Shown piece by piece: positions 35,331 to 48,324 of a stretch of DNA of 64,000 bases. Position numbers and translations under genes: made by a program. The stretch covers positions 1,298,602 to 1,362,601 of the forward strand of contig JAVHNS010000014.1 of assembly GCA_036872755.1 (NCBI GenBank), read 5' to 3'. Each line of letters begins with the position of its first letter. Position 1 is the stretch's first letter. The notes under the pieces were generated by a model. It was not told where the DNA came from, ran no database searches, and saw only the letters and a program-made list of their open reading frames with translations. The DNA is from Orbilia blumenaviensis (taxonomy: Eukaryota; Ascomycota; Orbiliomycetes; Orbiliales; Orbiliaceae).

Positions 35331-38300
35331 ACTCTTCCTAAGCAAAGCGAAGCGTAGTAAAAAAAAGAACTTTATTATAAAAAAAAATAAAAATAATAAA
35401 TCTAAAGTATATTCTATAAAATCCTTATAATTCTTTATATTTCTAAAAAAAATAAATTTCATTATTAATATAATTCTTTAAAAAAAAATATATATATTTT
35501 TTTATAAAAAATCTAATTATTTTTAATTAAAAATAATTACTTAAAATTATTTTTAATTATAAATAATTACTTAAAATTATTTAAACAAATAATTAACTTA
35601 AATTTCTTAAAAATAATATTAAGATTTTATTTATTACAAAATCTATTTTTATTATATTACTTTTCTTAAAAAATTAATAATTTATATAATTTAAAAAATA
35701 AAATATACATATATATTATATAACTAATTTTTTAATATATATAATAAATATTATACTAATTTTTTCTTTTTTAAAAAATCTAATAAATAATTAAATTATA
35801 ACCTTACTTAAAGGCCTTTTTAAAAGGTAGGGAAGATAAAGGGGATTGAATTAATTTCTTTATTAATAATATAATAAATTATTTTATATTAATAAAATAA
35901 ATATTAAAAAAAATTTTTAATTATTTTATTATATTAATAAAAATTTTTTAATTATTTTATTATATTAATAAAAAATTATTTAAAATTTCTATTTAAAAAA
36001 TTTGTTATTATAAAAGATTTTTTTAATAAAAATTTAAAAATGCCCGACTGCATTTATGCAGGAGGGTTAAAGTTGAACCAGCGCGAGGCGCGATCCTACC
36101 TAGACCTGCCAAAAAATGTGTTGTTTTTGGCCGACTTAGAGAAAAAAAATTCGAAATTTTCTTATATAAATCTGTATGGGATTTTGCAAATCTTGGCGGT
36201 CTTGGCACTGATTTTCAAGTTTCGCTTAAAAAATTTTGAAAATTACCTCTGACAAAAGTCTTCACTGTTTTTGTATTTTTAAGTCTATAACTCTAGTATT
36301 TTAATATAATTTTTTTTAACTTTTTATTTAACTTTATATAAGCGAACAACTCTCTAACTACTATTTTTATATTTTTTTTATTTTTTTTAATTAAATCACT
36401 TTCAGCAAAATCAAGGTCACATAACTATTTTCGATGTTAAAACTATATTTTTTATTTTTTTTAATTATTTTTATTTTAATTTTATTTAATTTTAACATAC
36501 AAAATAATCACATAACACATCTTCAAAATAACATCACAAAATTTTCGATATTAAATTAAATTAAATTAAAATTAAATAAAAAATAGTTTTGATGTTGAAA
36601 ATGGTCACATAATCACATACAAAAGTTATATTAAAATTATATTACTATATTAATTATTATATTAATTATTATATCAATTATTATATTAATTATTGTTTTA
36701 TATTAGTTATTATATTAATTATTATATTAATTATTATATTATAATAAATATTGGATTAATTATTATATTATAATAAATATTGGATTAATTATTATATTAT
36801 TATATAAATTATTATATTATAATTAAAATCTTTTGCATAAGTTGTAATTCTTATTTTATTTTAAATATATACAATATTTTTCATTTAGAATCAAGATGCT
36901 GCAGTCGGGTTTGAGTGCTGCGCAGCAGCCTCCTAGTATTATATAAAAAAAAGTTAAGTATAAATATATTTATTTTTATATTAAAAAAATAATAATATAT
37001 AATCTAAATTTTTTTAATTTTTTCTTAAATATTTTTTAATTTAATATTATTTTAAACTTAATTAATTATAAATATTAAAAATTAAATCTTAATAAAAATT
37101 TTATTTATTTTAACATTTTTAATATTAATCTTCTAATTTTATTATTCAATTATATATTTTTTAATTTATAAATTTAAAATTTTTAAAAAATAATTTTTTT
37201 TATTATAAATATAATTATAAAAATTAATTTCTTTAATATAAATTTTTTTATTAAAAAATAATATAATAAATTAAAAAAATTCTTCAATAAAAATATTTTT
37301 TTTTATATATAAAAAATATTATAATTTAAAATAAAATTTTTTAAAATAATTTAATAATTTTTTATAAAAATAATATATTACTTTATCATCTTTTGTTTTA
37401 AAATTAATATTAAAAAATATAGTTTTTTAATTAAAAAATTTATATATATAAATTATTTTTAATAAAAATTAAACTTTTTTTTAATAATTTTATTAATAAT
37501 TTTAAAATTAGAAATTATAATAATAACCTAAATATTATTTATATATCTATTATATAAAACTAATTTATTATTTAATTTAAATTTTTTAATTTAAAATATA
37601 TAAATATTAATTAAATTAAAAATTATAATTATTTCTATAATTAACTTAAAAATTTATTTAAAAAACATAATTTTATTATTAAAATCTTTAAATTTAAAAA
37701 TTATATAATTATTAACTATTTTATATAAATTTGATGTAAGATAGGTTTTAGTAAATATAATACTTATAAATACAAATATATATTTAATAATACTTTCTAT
37801 TATTATCTTAAATAATAATATAGTTAAAATATTTGAATAATAAATAATTATATTCATAGTAACAAATCATATTTTTAATTAATTATTAATTAAGAATTTA
37901 AATAATTTATTAATTTTTTTAATTATTTATTTATTATTAATATATAAAAATAATAGGTTATAACTAATTTAAGTAATTAAGATAATATAATAATAGTAAA
38001 TTTAAAAATTATATTATAATAAAAAATAATAAAACAGATTTTCTATAAAGATTTATATATTTGTAATAATTTTTTAAATTTAAAATATAAATATTTATTT
38101 TTATATTAAATAAAAAAAATTTTCTAAATATAATTAATAAAATAAGTAAAAAATTTTTTATAAAAAAAATCATCAATTATCTTATTAATATATTTTATAT
38201 AAAAATTTCAGATATTAATAATATTATTTTTATTTATAAAAATAATATCTAAATTATTTTTAAAAAAATTTAAATAATTATTATTATACTATTTTTAAAT

Positions 38301-39213
38301 AATAATAAATATATTAAAATTTTTATTTATTACAAATACCAACAATTTTCTTTTTATAAAAACATTTTTAATAAATAATCAAATAACTTTATTATATAAT
38401 ATTAATAATTCAAATTAAAATAGTTTAATTTTTTTTAAAAAAAAAATCTTTTTTACTATAATTTTACTTTAATATAATCTAAAATTTTAAAAATTATATT
38501 ATATATTTTTATATAATAATTTAAATTAAATAATTTTTTTATTATATTTTAAAAATAATATTTTTATTTAATTAATTTAATAAAATTAAAATTAAATAAA
38601 ATTAATTTTTGTTTTTTGGCTTTATATTAGAAAATAACTTTTTTTATTAAATTTGTTTTTTTTTTTTATACCTTTACTTTTTTTTTTCTTAAAAAAAAAT
38701 TTAATAATAACTTTATTTTTTACTATTTTTTTAATTTTTTTAAAATTCTTTTTTTTTAATTTTATTATTAAATATATATATATTAAAATTTGTAAAATTA
38801 AATATATTAAATTTTAGATTTTTATAAAAAATTTACATTATAATTAAAATTTTAATAAATAATAAATTAAAATTTATTTTTATAATTTAAATTTTTTAAA
38901 AATTTTTTTATTTTTTATATTTTTTTATTTACAATAATATAAATAATATAAATAATAATAATAAAAATATTATTTTTATATATATAAATTTTTTTATTAT
39001 ATAATATATTAATAAATTTTTTATATTTAATTTTAATATTAATTTTAATTTTTAAAAAATTAAAATAATTAATATATTTAATCTTATATAATTTTTTAAA
39101 AATATTAAATTAAAATTTATAATTTAATTTAATATAAAAAATTAATTTAAAATAATATAATTATTTATTAAAATAAAAAATTTTAAAAATTCTAATAAAA
39201 TAATCTTTTTTGA
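35331..39213 (+). mobile_element. ZX repeat copy 2, with a Y element inserted
   Basis: Starts ACTCTTCCTAAGC like copy 1 and continues to the first base of copy 3, so copies 2 and 3 are head to tail. Without the nested Y (36041-36936) it is about 3.0 kb. It gives the uninterrupted order for the part that is broken up in copy 3: positions 37310/37311 and 39106/39107 correspond to two Y insertion sites there. Coding traces on the minus strand near 37650-37860 are too decayed to classify. Confidence 0.6.
36041..36936 (+). mobile_element. Y element, copy c (with clean empty sites in sister repeats)
   Basis: TGCCCGACTGCATTTATGCA to CTCCTAG, inserted in ZX copy 2 between A36040 and T36937. The same host site is empty in ZX copy 1 (27835/27836) and copy 3 (39818/39819): TTTAAAAA-TATTATATAAA. 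So the insertion made no target duplication beyond at most the single T. The first ~200 bp and the 3' end are intact, while the palindromic module in the middle carries mostly G-to-A changes. Confidence 0.82.
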
Positions 39214-40193
39214 ACTCTTCCTAAGCAAAGCAAAGCGTAGCGAGGAAAAGGACTTTATAAAAAAAAATAAAAATAATAAATCTAAAATATATTTTATAAA
39301 ATTTTTACAATTCTTTATATTTCTAAAAAAAATAAATTTTATTATTAATACAACTCTTTAAAGAGAAATATATATTTTTTTATAAAAAATTTGATTATTT
39401 TTGGTTAAGAGTAATTATTTAAAATTATCTAAGCAAATAATTAACTTAAATTTCTTAAAATAATATTAAAATTTTATTTATTATAAAATCTATTTTTATT
39501 ATATTACTTTTTTTAAAAAATTAATATTTATATAAATTAAAAAATAAAAAATATATATATATTATATAATTAATTTTAATATATATAATAAATATTATAT
39601 TAATTTTTTTTTTTAAAAAAATCTAATAAATAATTAAATTATAATCTTATTTAAAAATTTTTTTTAAAAAATAAAAAAAACAAAAAAAATTAAATTAATT
39701 TTTTTATTAATATAATAAATTATTTTATATTAATAAAATAAATATTAAAAAAATTTTTTAGTTATTTTATTATATTAATAAAGAATTATTTAAAATTTTT
39801 TTAGTAAAAGTTTAAAAATATTATATAAAAAAAAATTAAATATAAATGTATTTATTTTTATATTAAAGAAATAATAATATATAGTTTAAATTTCTTTAAT
39901 TTTTTTTTTTAAATATTTTCTAGTTTAATATCATTCTAAATTTAATTAATTATAGATATTAAAAATTAGGTGTTAATAAAATCTTCATTCATTTTAATAT
40001 TTTTAATATTAATCTTTCAATTTTATTATTTAGTTATGTATTTTTTAATTTATAAATTTAAAACTTTTAAAAAATAATTTTTTTTATTATAAATATAATT
40101 ATAAAAATTTATTTTTTGAATATAAATTTTTTTATCAAAAAATAATATAATAAGTTAAAAAAGTTTTTTAATAAAAACACCTTTTTTCATATA

Positions 40194-42125
40194 TGCCCGA
40201 CTGCAGTATTGCAGGAGGATTAGAGTTGAATCAGCGCGAGGCACGATCCATACCAAACCTACCAAAAAATATATTATTTTTAGCAAACTTAAAGAAAAAT
40301 TTTTTGGATTTTTGTTATATAAATTTATATAAAATTTTTATAATCTTGGTAATCTTAACACTAATTTTCAAGTTTTGGTAAAAAGTTGTTAAGAATTTTT
40401 GAAAATTGACTTTGACAAAAGTCTTTATTATTTTTATTTTTTTAAGTTTAAATTTTTAAAATTTTAATATAGTTTTTTTTAATTTTTTATCTAGATTTAA
40501 TTAAGTATATAAATTTATAAATATATTTTTTTTTTATTTTTTTTATTTTTTTTTATTAAATCACTTTTAATCAAAATTATAAATATAAATTAATTTTTTT
40601 ATTTAAATATATATATATATATTGATTTTTTGTTATTAAAATAATTATGTGATATATACAAAAATTTGATTTTAAAATTTAAAGTTTTTTTTAAATTATT
40701 TTAATTGTTTTTATTAAATTTTTAGTTTTTGTATATAAAATTGTTATATAATATATATAAAGTTTAATTTTAAAATTTAAAAATTAATTTTTAATTTAAT
40801 TTAATTTTTTGATTATTTTAATTTAATTTTTAGTTTTTGAATGTAAAATAGTTATGTGATAGATATAAAAATTATATATATATATATTTTTATATTTATT
40901 GTTATTTTTATTGTTATTTTTGTTTTTATTTTTATTTTTATTCTTATTTTTATTTTTATTTTTAATTTTATTTTTATTTTTATTTTTATTTTTATTTTAA
41001 TTTTAATTTTAATTTTAATTTTAATTTTAATTTTAATTTTAATTTTAATTTTAATTTTAATTTTAATTTTAATTTTAATTTTAATTTTAATTTTAATTTT
41101 AATTTTAATTTTAATTTTAATTTCAATTTTAATTTTAATTTTAATTTTAATTTTAATTTTAATTTTAATTTTAATTTTAATTTTAATTTTAATTTTAATT
41201 TTAATTTTATTTTTATTTTTAATTCTATTTTTATTTTTATTATTATATTTATTTTTAATTATTTAATTTAAATTTAAATTTTTAATTATATATATTTTTA
41301 TATATAAAATTAATTAGAATATTTTTTATAATTCTTTTAATTATTAATTTAATTATTAATTTAATTATTAGTAATTATTATATAATGTTTATTATTATAT
41401 TAATAATTATTATATAATCTTTATCATTATATTAATAATTATATTTATTATATATTAATTTTAATATTAATTCTTAATTTTAATATTAATTAAGTATTAT
41501 ATTAATTATTATATTAATTATATTTATTACTTTTAATATTACTTAATTATTATATTAATTATTATTTAATTAATATTATAAACAAATATATAATACTATC
41601 TTAATTATAATATATATCAATAATTTAATAAATTATTGTATATTATAATAAAAATTAGTATCTTAGTTAATATATATTATATTAATTAATATAATAATTA
41701 TATGTACTTTTTTAAAATTTCTAATTATAATTGTTTTTTAATCAATAATATTTTGATATTTATAAATATTTATTATAAAAATATTTTTATGATAATTTTA
41801 AATGAATTTATAAATAATTATTTAATATTATAATTCAAAATAAAATAATAATTATTAATTCAAAATAAAATAATAATTATTAATAAAATTATTAAATAAT
41901 ATTTAATATTATTTGCAAATCTATCGAATTAATCAAAATTTATTCAATTATTATTTTTTAAATATTTTTATTTTAAAATTATAAATTAATATTATTGTAT
42001 AATAATAACATAAATGAATTTAATACAAATTAATTTTTATTTTATCATAAAAATATATTATAGAAAGTACTAGATATGATTAAGATGTGGCAGTCGGGTT
42101 TGAGTGCTGCGCAGCAGCCTCCTAG
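40194..42125 (+). mobile_element. Y element, copy d (long variant)
   Basis: TGCCCGACTGCAGTATTGCA start with its own CTGCA/TGCAG hairpin, and GGCAGTCGGG, TGCTGCGCAGCA, CTAG end. It is twice as long as copies a-c because of an expanded A+T centre with a (TTTTAA)n array and extra sequence after it. It is inverted relative to copy e. Confidence 0.75.
40996..41214. repeat. (TTTTAA)n microsatellite in Y copy d
   Basis: About 36 units of a 6-bp repeat with one C interruption. The 136-codon Ile-Leu frame across it is a product of the repeat. Confidence 0.9.
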
Positions 42126-44054
42126 TAATATTTCTAAAAAATTATATAATATTAGATATATTAATTATTTTAATTTTTTAAAAATTAAAATTAATATTAA
42201 AGTTAAATATAAAAAATTTATTAATATATTATATAATAAAAAAATTTATATATATAAAAATAATGTTTTTATTATTATTACTTACATTATTTATATTATT
42301 ATAAATAAAAAAATATAAAAAATAAAAAAAATTTTAAAAAAACTTAAATTTTAAAAACAAAATATTATAAAAATAAACTTTAATTTATTATTTATTAAAA
42401 TTTTAATTATAATATAAGTTTTTTATAAAAATTTTAAAAAAATTAAAAAAATAATAAAAAATAGAGCCATTATTAAGTCTTTTTTTAAGAAAAAAAAAAG
42501 TAAGGATATAGAGAAGAAAAAATAGATTTAATAGAAAAAATCATTTTTTAATATAAAACTAAAAGGTAAAAGTTAATTTTATTTAATTTTAATTTGATTT
42601 AATTAATTAAATTATTTTATAATAATTATATATTAATTATTAATTATTTTTTTAATATTAAAAAAAAAATATATATTATATATATATTAAAAAATTTAAA
42701 AATTAAATTATTATTAAATTTAAATTTTATATATTTTTTAAAATATAATGAATTTTTGGTTAGTAAAATATAAAATAATTTTACTAAATTAATTAAATAC
42801 AAATATTATTTTTAAAATATAATAAAAAAATTATTTAATTTAAATTATTATATAAAAATATATAATATAATTTTTAAAATTTTAAATTATATTAAAATAA
42901 AATTATAATAAAAAAATTTTTCCTTTTTAAAAAAGATTAAATTATTTTAATTTAAATTATTAACATTATATAATAAAATTATTTAATTATTTATTAAAAA
43001 TATTTTTATAAAAAAAAAATAATTAATACTTATAACAAATAAAAATTTTAATATATCTATTATTATTTAAAAATAATATAATAATAATTATTTAAATTTT
43101 TTTAAAAATAATTTAGATATTATTTTTATAAATAAAAATAATATTATTAATATTTAGAATTTTTATATAAAATATATTAATAAAATAATTAATAATTTCT
43201 TTTATAGAAAGTTTTTTGTTTATTTTATTAATTATATTTAAAAAAAAAAATTTATTTAATATAAAAATAAATATTTATATTTTAAATTTAAAAAATTATT
43301 AAAAATATATAAATTTTTATAAAAAATTCATTTTATTATTTCTTAGTATAATACAATTTTTAAGTTTATTATTATTATATTATTTTAATTATTTAAATTA
43401 ATTATAATTAATTTATTATTTCTATATATTAATAATAAATAAATAATTAAAAAAATTAATAAATTATCTAAATTTTTAATTAATAATTAATTAAAAATAT
43501 AATTTATTATTATTAATATAATTACTTATTATTTAAATATTTTAATTATATTATTACTCAAAATAATAACAAAAAATATTATTAAATATATACTTATATT
43601 TATAAATATTATATTTAATAAAATTTATCTTATATTAAATTTATATAAAATAATTAATAATTATATAATCTTTAAATTTAAAAATTTTAATAATAAAATT
43701 ATATTTTTTAAATAAATTTCTAAATTAATCATAAAAATGGCTGTAGTCCTTAATTTAACTAATATTTATATATTCCAAATTAAAAAATTTAAATTAAATA
43801 ATAAATTAATTTTATATAATAAATATATAAATAATATTTAAATTATTATTATAATTTTTAACTTCAAAATTATTAATAAAATTATTAAAAAAAAATTCAA
43901 TTTTTATCAAAAATAACTTATACATATAATTTTTTTAATTAAAGAATTATATTTTTTAATATTTAAAATAAAAAATAATAAAGTAATATATTGTTTTTAT
44001 AAAAAATTATTAAATTACTTTAAAAAACTTTATTTTAAATTATAATATTTTTTA
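42126..44054 (-). repeat. Inverted X segment between Y copies d and e
   Basis: Reads on the minus strand as the counterpart of 37311-39106 in ZX copy 2. Both edges coincide exactly with Y ends. No open coding sequence remains. Confidence 0.7.
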
Positions 44055-46075
44055 CTAGGAGGCTGCTGCGCAGCACTCAAACCCGACTGCCACATCTTAA
44101 TCATATCTAGTACTTTCTATAATATATTTTTATGATAAAATAAAAATTAATTTGTATTAAATTCATTTATGTTATTATTATACAATAATATTAATTTATA
44201 ATTTTAAAATAAAAATATTTAAAAAATAATAATTGAATAAATTTTGATTAATTCGATAGATTTGCAAATAATATTAAATATTATTTAATAATTTTATTAA
44301 TAATTATTATTTTATTTTGAATTAATAATTATTATTTTATTTTGAATTATAATATTAAATAATTATTTATAAATTCATTTAAAATTATCATAAAAATATT
44401 TTTATAATAAATATTTATAAATATCAAAATATTATTGATTAAAAAACAATTATAATTAGAAATTTTAAAAAAGTACATATAATTATTATATTAATTAATA
44501 TAATATATATTAACTAAGATACTAATTTTTATTATAATATACAATAATTTATTAAATTATTGATATATATTATAATTAAGATAGTATTATATATTTGTTT
44601 ATAATATTAATTAAATAATAATTAATATAATAATTAAGTAATATTAAAAGTAATAAATATAATTAATATAATAATTAATATAATACTTAATTAATATTAA
44701 AATTAAGAATTAATATTAAAATTAATATATAATAAATATAATTATTAATATAATGATAAAGATTATATAATAATTATTAATATAATAATAAACATTATAT
44801 AATAATTACTAATAATTAAATTAATAATTAAATTAATAATTAAAAGAATTATAAAAAATATTCTAATTAATTTTATATATAAAAATATATATAATTAAAA
44901 ATTTAAATTTAAATTAAATAATTAAAAATAAATATAATAATAAAAATAAAAATAGAATTAAAAATAAAATTAAAATAAAAATAGAATTAAAAATAAAATT
45001 AAAATTAAAATTAAAATTAAAATTAAAATTAAAATTAAAATTAAAATTAAAATTAAAATTAAAATTAAAATTAAAATTAAAATTAAAATTAAAATTAAAA
45101 TTAAAATTAAAATTAAAATTAAAATTAAAATTAAAATTAAAATTAAAATTAAAATTAAAATTAAAATTAAAATTAAAATTAAAATTAAAATTAAAATTAA
45201 AATTAAAATTAAAATTAAAATTAAAATTAAAATTAAAATTAAAATTAAAATTAAAATTAAAATTAAAATTAAAATTAAAATTAAAATTAAAATTAAAATT
45301 AAAATTAAAATTAAAATTAAAATTAAAATTAAAATTAAAATTAAAATTAAAATTAAAATTAAAATTAAAATTAAAATTAAAATTAAAATTAAAATTAAAA
45401 TAAAAATAAAAATAAAAATAAAAATAAAAATAAAAACAAAAATAACAATAAAAATAATAATAAATATAAAAATATATATATATATAATTTTTATATTTAT
45501 TACATAACTATTTTATATTTAAAAACTAAAAATTAAATTAAAATAATTAAAAAATTAAATTAAATTAAAAATTAATTTTTAAATTTTAAAATTAGATTTT
45601 TATATATATTATATAATTATTTTAATAATAAAAAATCAATATATATATATATATATATATAAATTTAAATAAAAAAATTAATTTATATTTATAATTTTAG
45701 CTAAAAATAACTTAATAAAAAAAAATAAAAAAAATAAAAAAAATATATTTATAAATTTATATATTTAATTAAATTTAAATAAAAAATTAAAGAAAATTAT
45801 ATTAAAATTTTAAAAATTTAAATTTAAAAAAATAAAAATAATAAAGATTTTTATTAAAATTAATTTTTAAAAGTTTTTAATAATTTTTTACTAAAATTTG
45901 AAAATCAATATTAAAACTATTAAGATTGCAAAAATCCCATATAAATTTGTATAGTAAAAATTTGAAAAATTTTTTTCTAAATTCGCCAAAAACAACACAT
46001 TTTTTAATAGGTTTGGTATGGATTGCGCCTTACGCTGATTCAACTCTAACCCTCCTGCAATACTGCAGTCGGGCA
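44055..46075 (-). mobile_element. Y element, copy e (long variant, inverted)
   Basis: On the minus strand it starts TGCCCGACTGCAGTATTGCA at 46075 and ends CTCCTAG at 44055. The 3' half (about 44055-44950) looks identical to that of copy d, while the 5' half differs by RIP-type transitions. Its microsatellite is nearly twice as long. Confidence 0.75.
44998..45399. repeat. (AAAATT)n microsatellite in Y copy e
   Basis: About 400 bp of a 6-bp repeat, the reverse complement of the array in copy d but longer. Confidence 0.9.
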
Positions 46076-46265
46076 AATTCAGATTTTTTAAAAAAAAAAT
46101 TAAAATTTATAATTTAATTTAATATAAAAAATTAATTTAAAATAATATAACTATTTATTAAAATAAGATTTATTTTTTTTTTATAATAAATAAAAAAAAT
46201 AAAATTATTAAAGAAATTTTATTTTTTAATTTTAATTTTAAAAATTTCAATAAAATAACTTTTCT

Positions 46266-47504
46266 AAAAATAAATTAAAAAAAAGATAAATTAATAAAAA
46301 TAACAATAATATTATTAAATTTTTTATTTTTTTAAAATTATTTAATTATTTAAAAAACAAATTAATAAATAATTTTAAATTAAAAAAAATATATATATTT
46401 TATAAAATATAATATTCAAGAATTTTAATTATTTTAATAAAATTACATATACGTTAAATACAATTAATTAAATTAATAAAAATAAATTTAATTTTAACCT
46501 TATATAACTCAAAAACTATACTAATATAATTTTTAAATATTTTAATTATATAAATAAAAAAATATATTATTTTATATTTTTAATATTAATAATAAATATA
46601 ATTATTAAAATAAATAAAAAAAATAATAATAATAATTTTAAACTATTTAAAATAAAATAATAAATAAAACTTTAATTAAAAAAATAAAAAAATAATGAAT
46701 TAAAAATTATATATTATTAAATTTTTATAATTTTATAATATTTTAATTATAAAAAAATTTTATTATTAATATAATTTTTAAAAAAAAATATATATACTTA
46801 TATATAAAAAAAATTAATATAAAATTAAATTAATTTAAATTTTTTAAAATAATTATAAAAAAAAATAATTATTATTTAATATATTAAAATAAAAATATAA
46901 TTATATAATAATTATTTTTATTATTTTATTTTTATATAATTTATTATATATTAATATTTTTAATAAAAAAAATTATAAAATATATATTTTTTTATATATA
47001 TAAAAATTAATATACTATATAATTAAAATTTTAATAATATAATAAATACTACACTAAAAATAAATAATTATTTAAATTATAAAAAATTTAATAATAATTA
47101 AATTGCAATTTTTTTAAATGAGTTTTTTTAAAAGAAAGAAAAAATAAAAAAATTTAAATTAATTGATATTTATTTTATTTAAATTAATAAATAATATTTT
47201 TATTTTATTATAATTAATTTTATATAAATAATTATTAAAAAAAATTTTTAATTTTTTTATTATTTTATTAAAAAAAAATTATTTAAAACTTTTATTTAAC
47301 ATATTTTCTATTATAAAAAATTTTTTAAATAAAAATTTTAATATATAAAAAAATTATTAAAAATCAATATATCATATTTTTTTTTAAAAAAAATAAAAAT
47401 ATATTATTCAAATTTTTTATACCTCTATATTTTCTTTAAATTAATATTATTTTAAATTTAATTAATTATAAATTTTAAAAAAAAAATATTAATATTTTTA
47501 TCAG
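46266..47504. other. AT-rich sequence without recognised feature
   Basis: A+T-rich, no open frames and no repeat ends recognised. Confidence 0.5.
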
Positions 47505-47750
47505 AATTGATGAGGTCAAGTGTAGTGTATTAGACAAAATCTATTGAGTTCAGTAGTATCTTCAGTCAAAATTTATATATATGAGTGGGCCATATATAGA
47601 ATGGTTTGTAAGCTAATTATATAAAGAATAGTTCAAATATATAAGGAGTTAGAGTTATTTTAATTAGTAAATTATATAAAGAATCAAAAAAGTCATATAT
47701 AAAGTAACTTATTTAATTATTTTGAATATAATATTTTAATATTTCCACTA
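47505..47750 (+). repeat. LTR-like remnant, Copia-type appearance
   Basis: A less mutated stretch starting near TGATGAGGTCAAGTG, containing AAGGAGTTAGAGTTATTTTA and TATAAAG-like elements, and reaching TTTCCACTAAATTTATAA-like sequence followed by ATTATTATTATG. The arrangement recalls fungal Copia LTRs and leader, but no coding follows. Confidence 0.35.
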
Positions 47751-48286
47751 AATTTTATAATTATTATTATGACTTTTTTTTAAGATTTTTTTTTTATTTA
47801 TATAATTATAATTATATTTACTTATTATATTAATAAAATTAATATAATATAAATAGTAGATTTAATAAATGCATTGCAATTTATATTTTAAATAATATTT
47901 TAAATTGTAGAATATATAAAAAGAATACATAAAAATATGTAATTTAATATAAGATAATTATAAATAATTAAGATTTATATTAAATCATTTTAAATATATA
48001 AACTAAAATTAAAATATGAAAAAAAAAAAAAATTAAATATATAAAATAATAGAATTATTTATATATAATATAATTAAATCATTATAAATAATTATATTAT
48101 TAAATAAGAATATCATATTTTATTAAAAATTTTAATTAAATTATAAAATTATTTTTATAAGTAAAAACTATTTAATTTAAAAAAAAAAATATATAAATTA
48201 TAATAAATATAAATTTATTATAATTAAATATTTTTAATATTTAATTTTTATTAAGAACTTAATTAGCATCAACAAAAAAAAGTATT

Positions 48287-48324
48287 GGCTTCCCAGGCTT
48301 CTGAAACTAATAAGCTGGGAAGCC
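48287..48324. repeat. Perfect 10-bp inverted repeat (hairpin)
   Basis: GGCTTCCCAG (48287-48296) and CTGGGAAGCC (48315-48324) with an 18-nt loop, standing out as GC-rich in the AT tract. It shares its core with repeats at 57972 and 57995. Confidence 0.85.

Larger units (their letters stand above)
39214..46265 (+). mobile_element. ZX repeat copy 3, rearranged by two inverted Y elements
   Basis: Starts ACTCTTCCTAAGC. The order is Z part (39214-40193), Y copy d (plus), the X part inverted (42126-44054), Y copy e (minus), and the end of X (from about 46090) in normal orientation. Compared with copy 2, the inner segment is flipped and each Y has exchanged one flank. Without the Y copies the repeat is about 3.1 kb. 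Confidence 0.65.

Noticed and set aside
40856..41266. 136-codon Ile/Leu-rich frame on the plus strand
   Set aside because: It lies wholly on a 6-bp (TTTTAA)n repeat, which produces an endless Ile-Leu frame without selection.
44998..45399. Regular spacing suggestive of a CRISPR-like array
   Set aside because: A simple 6-bp microsatellite with no spacers, in a eukaryotic nuclear genome.
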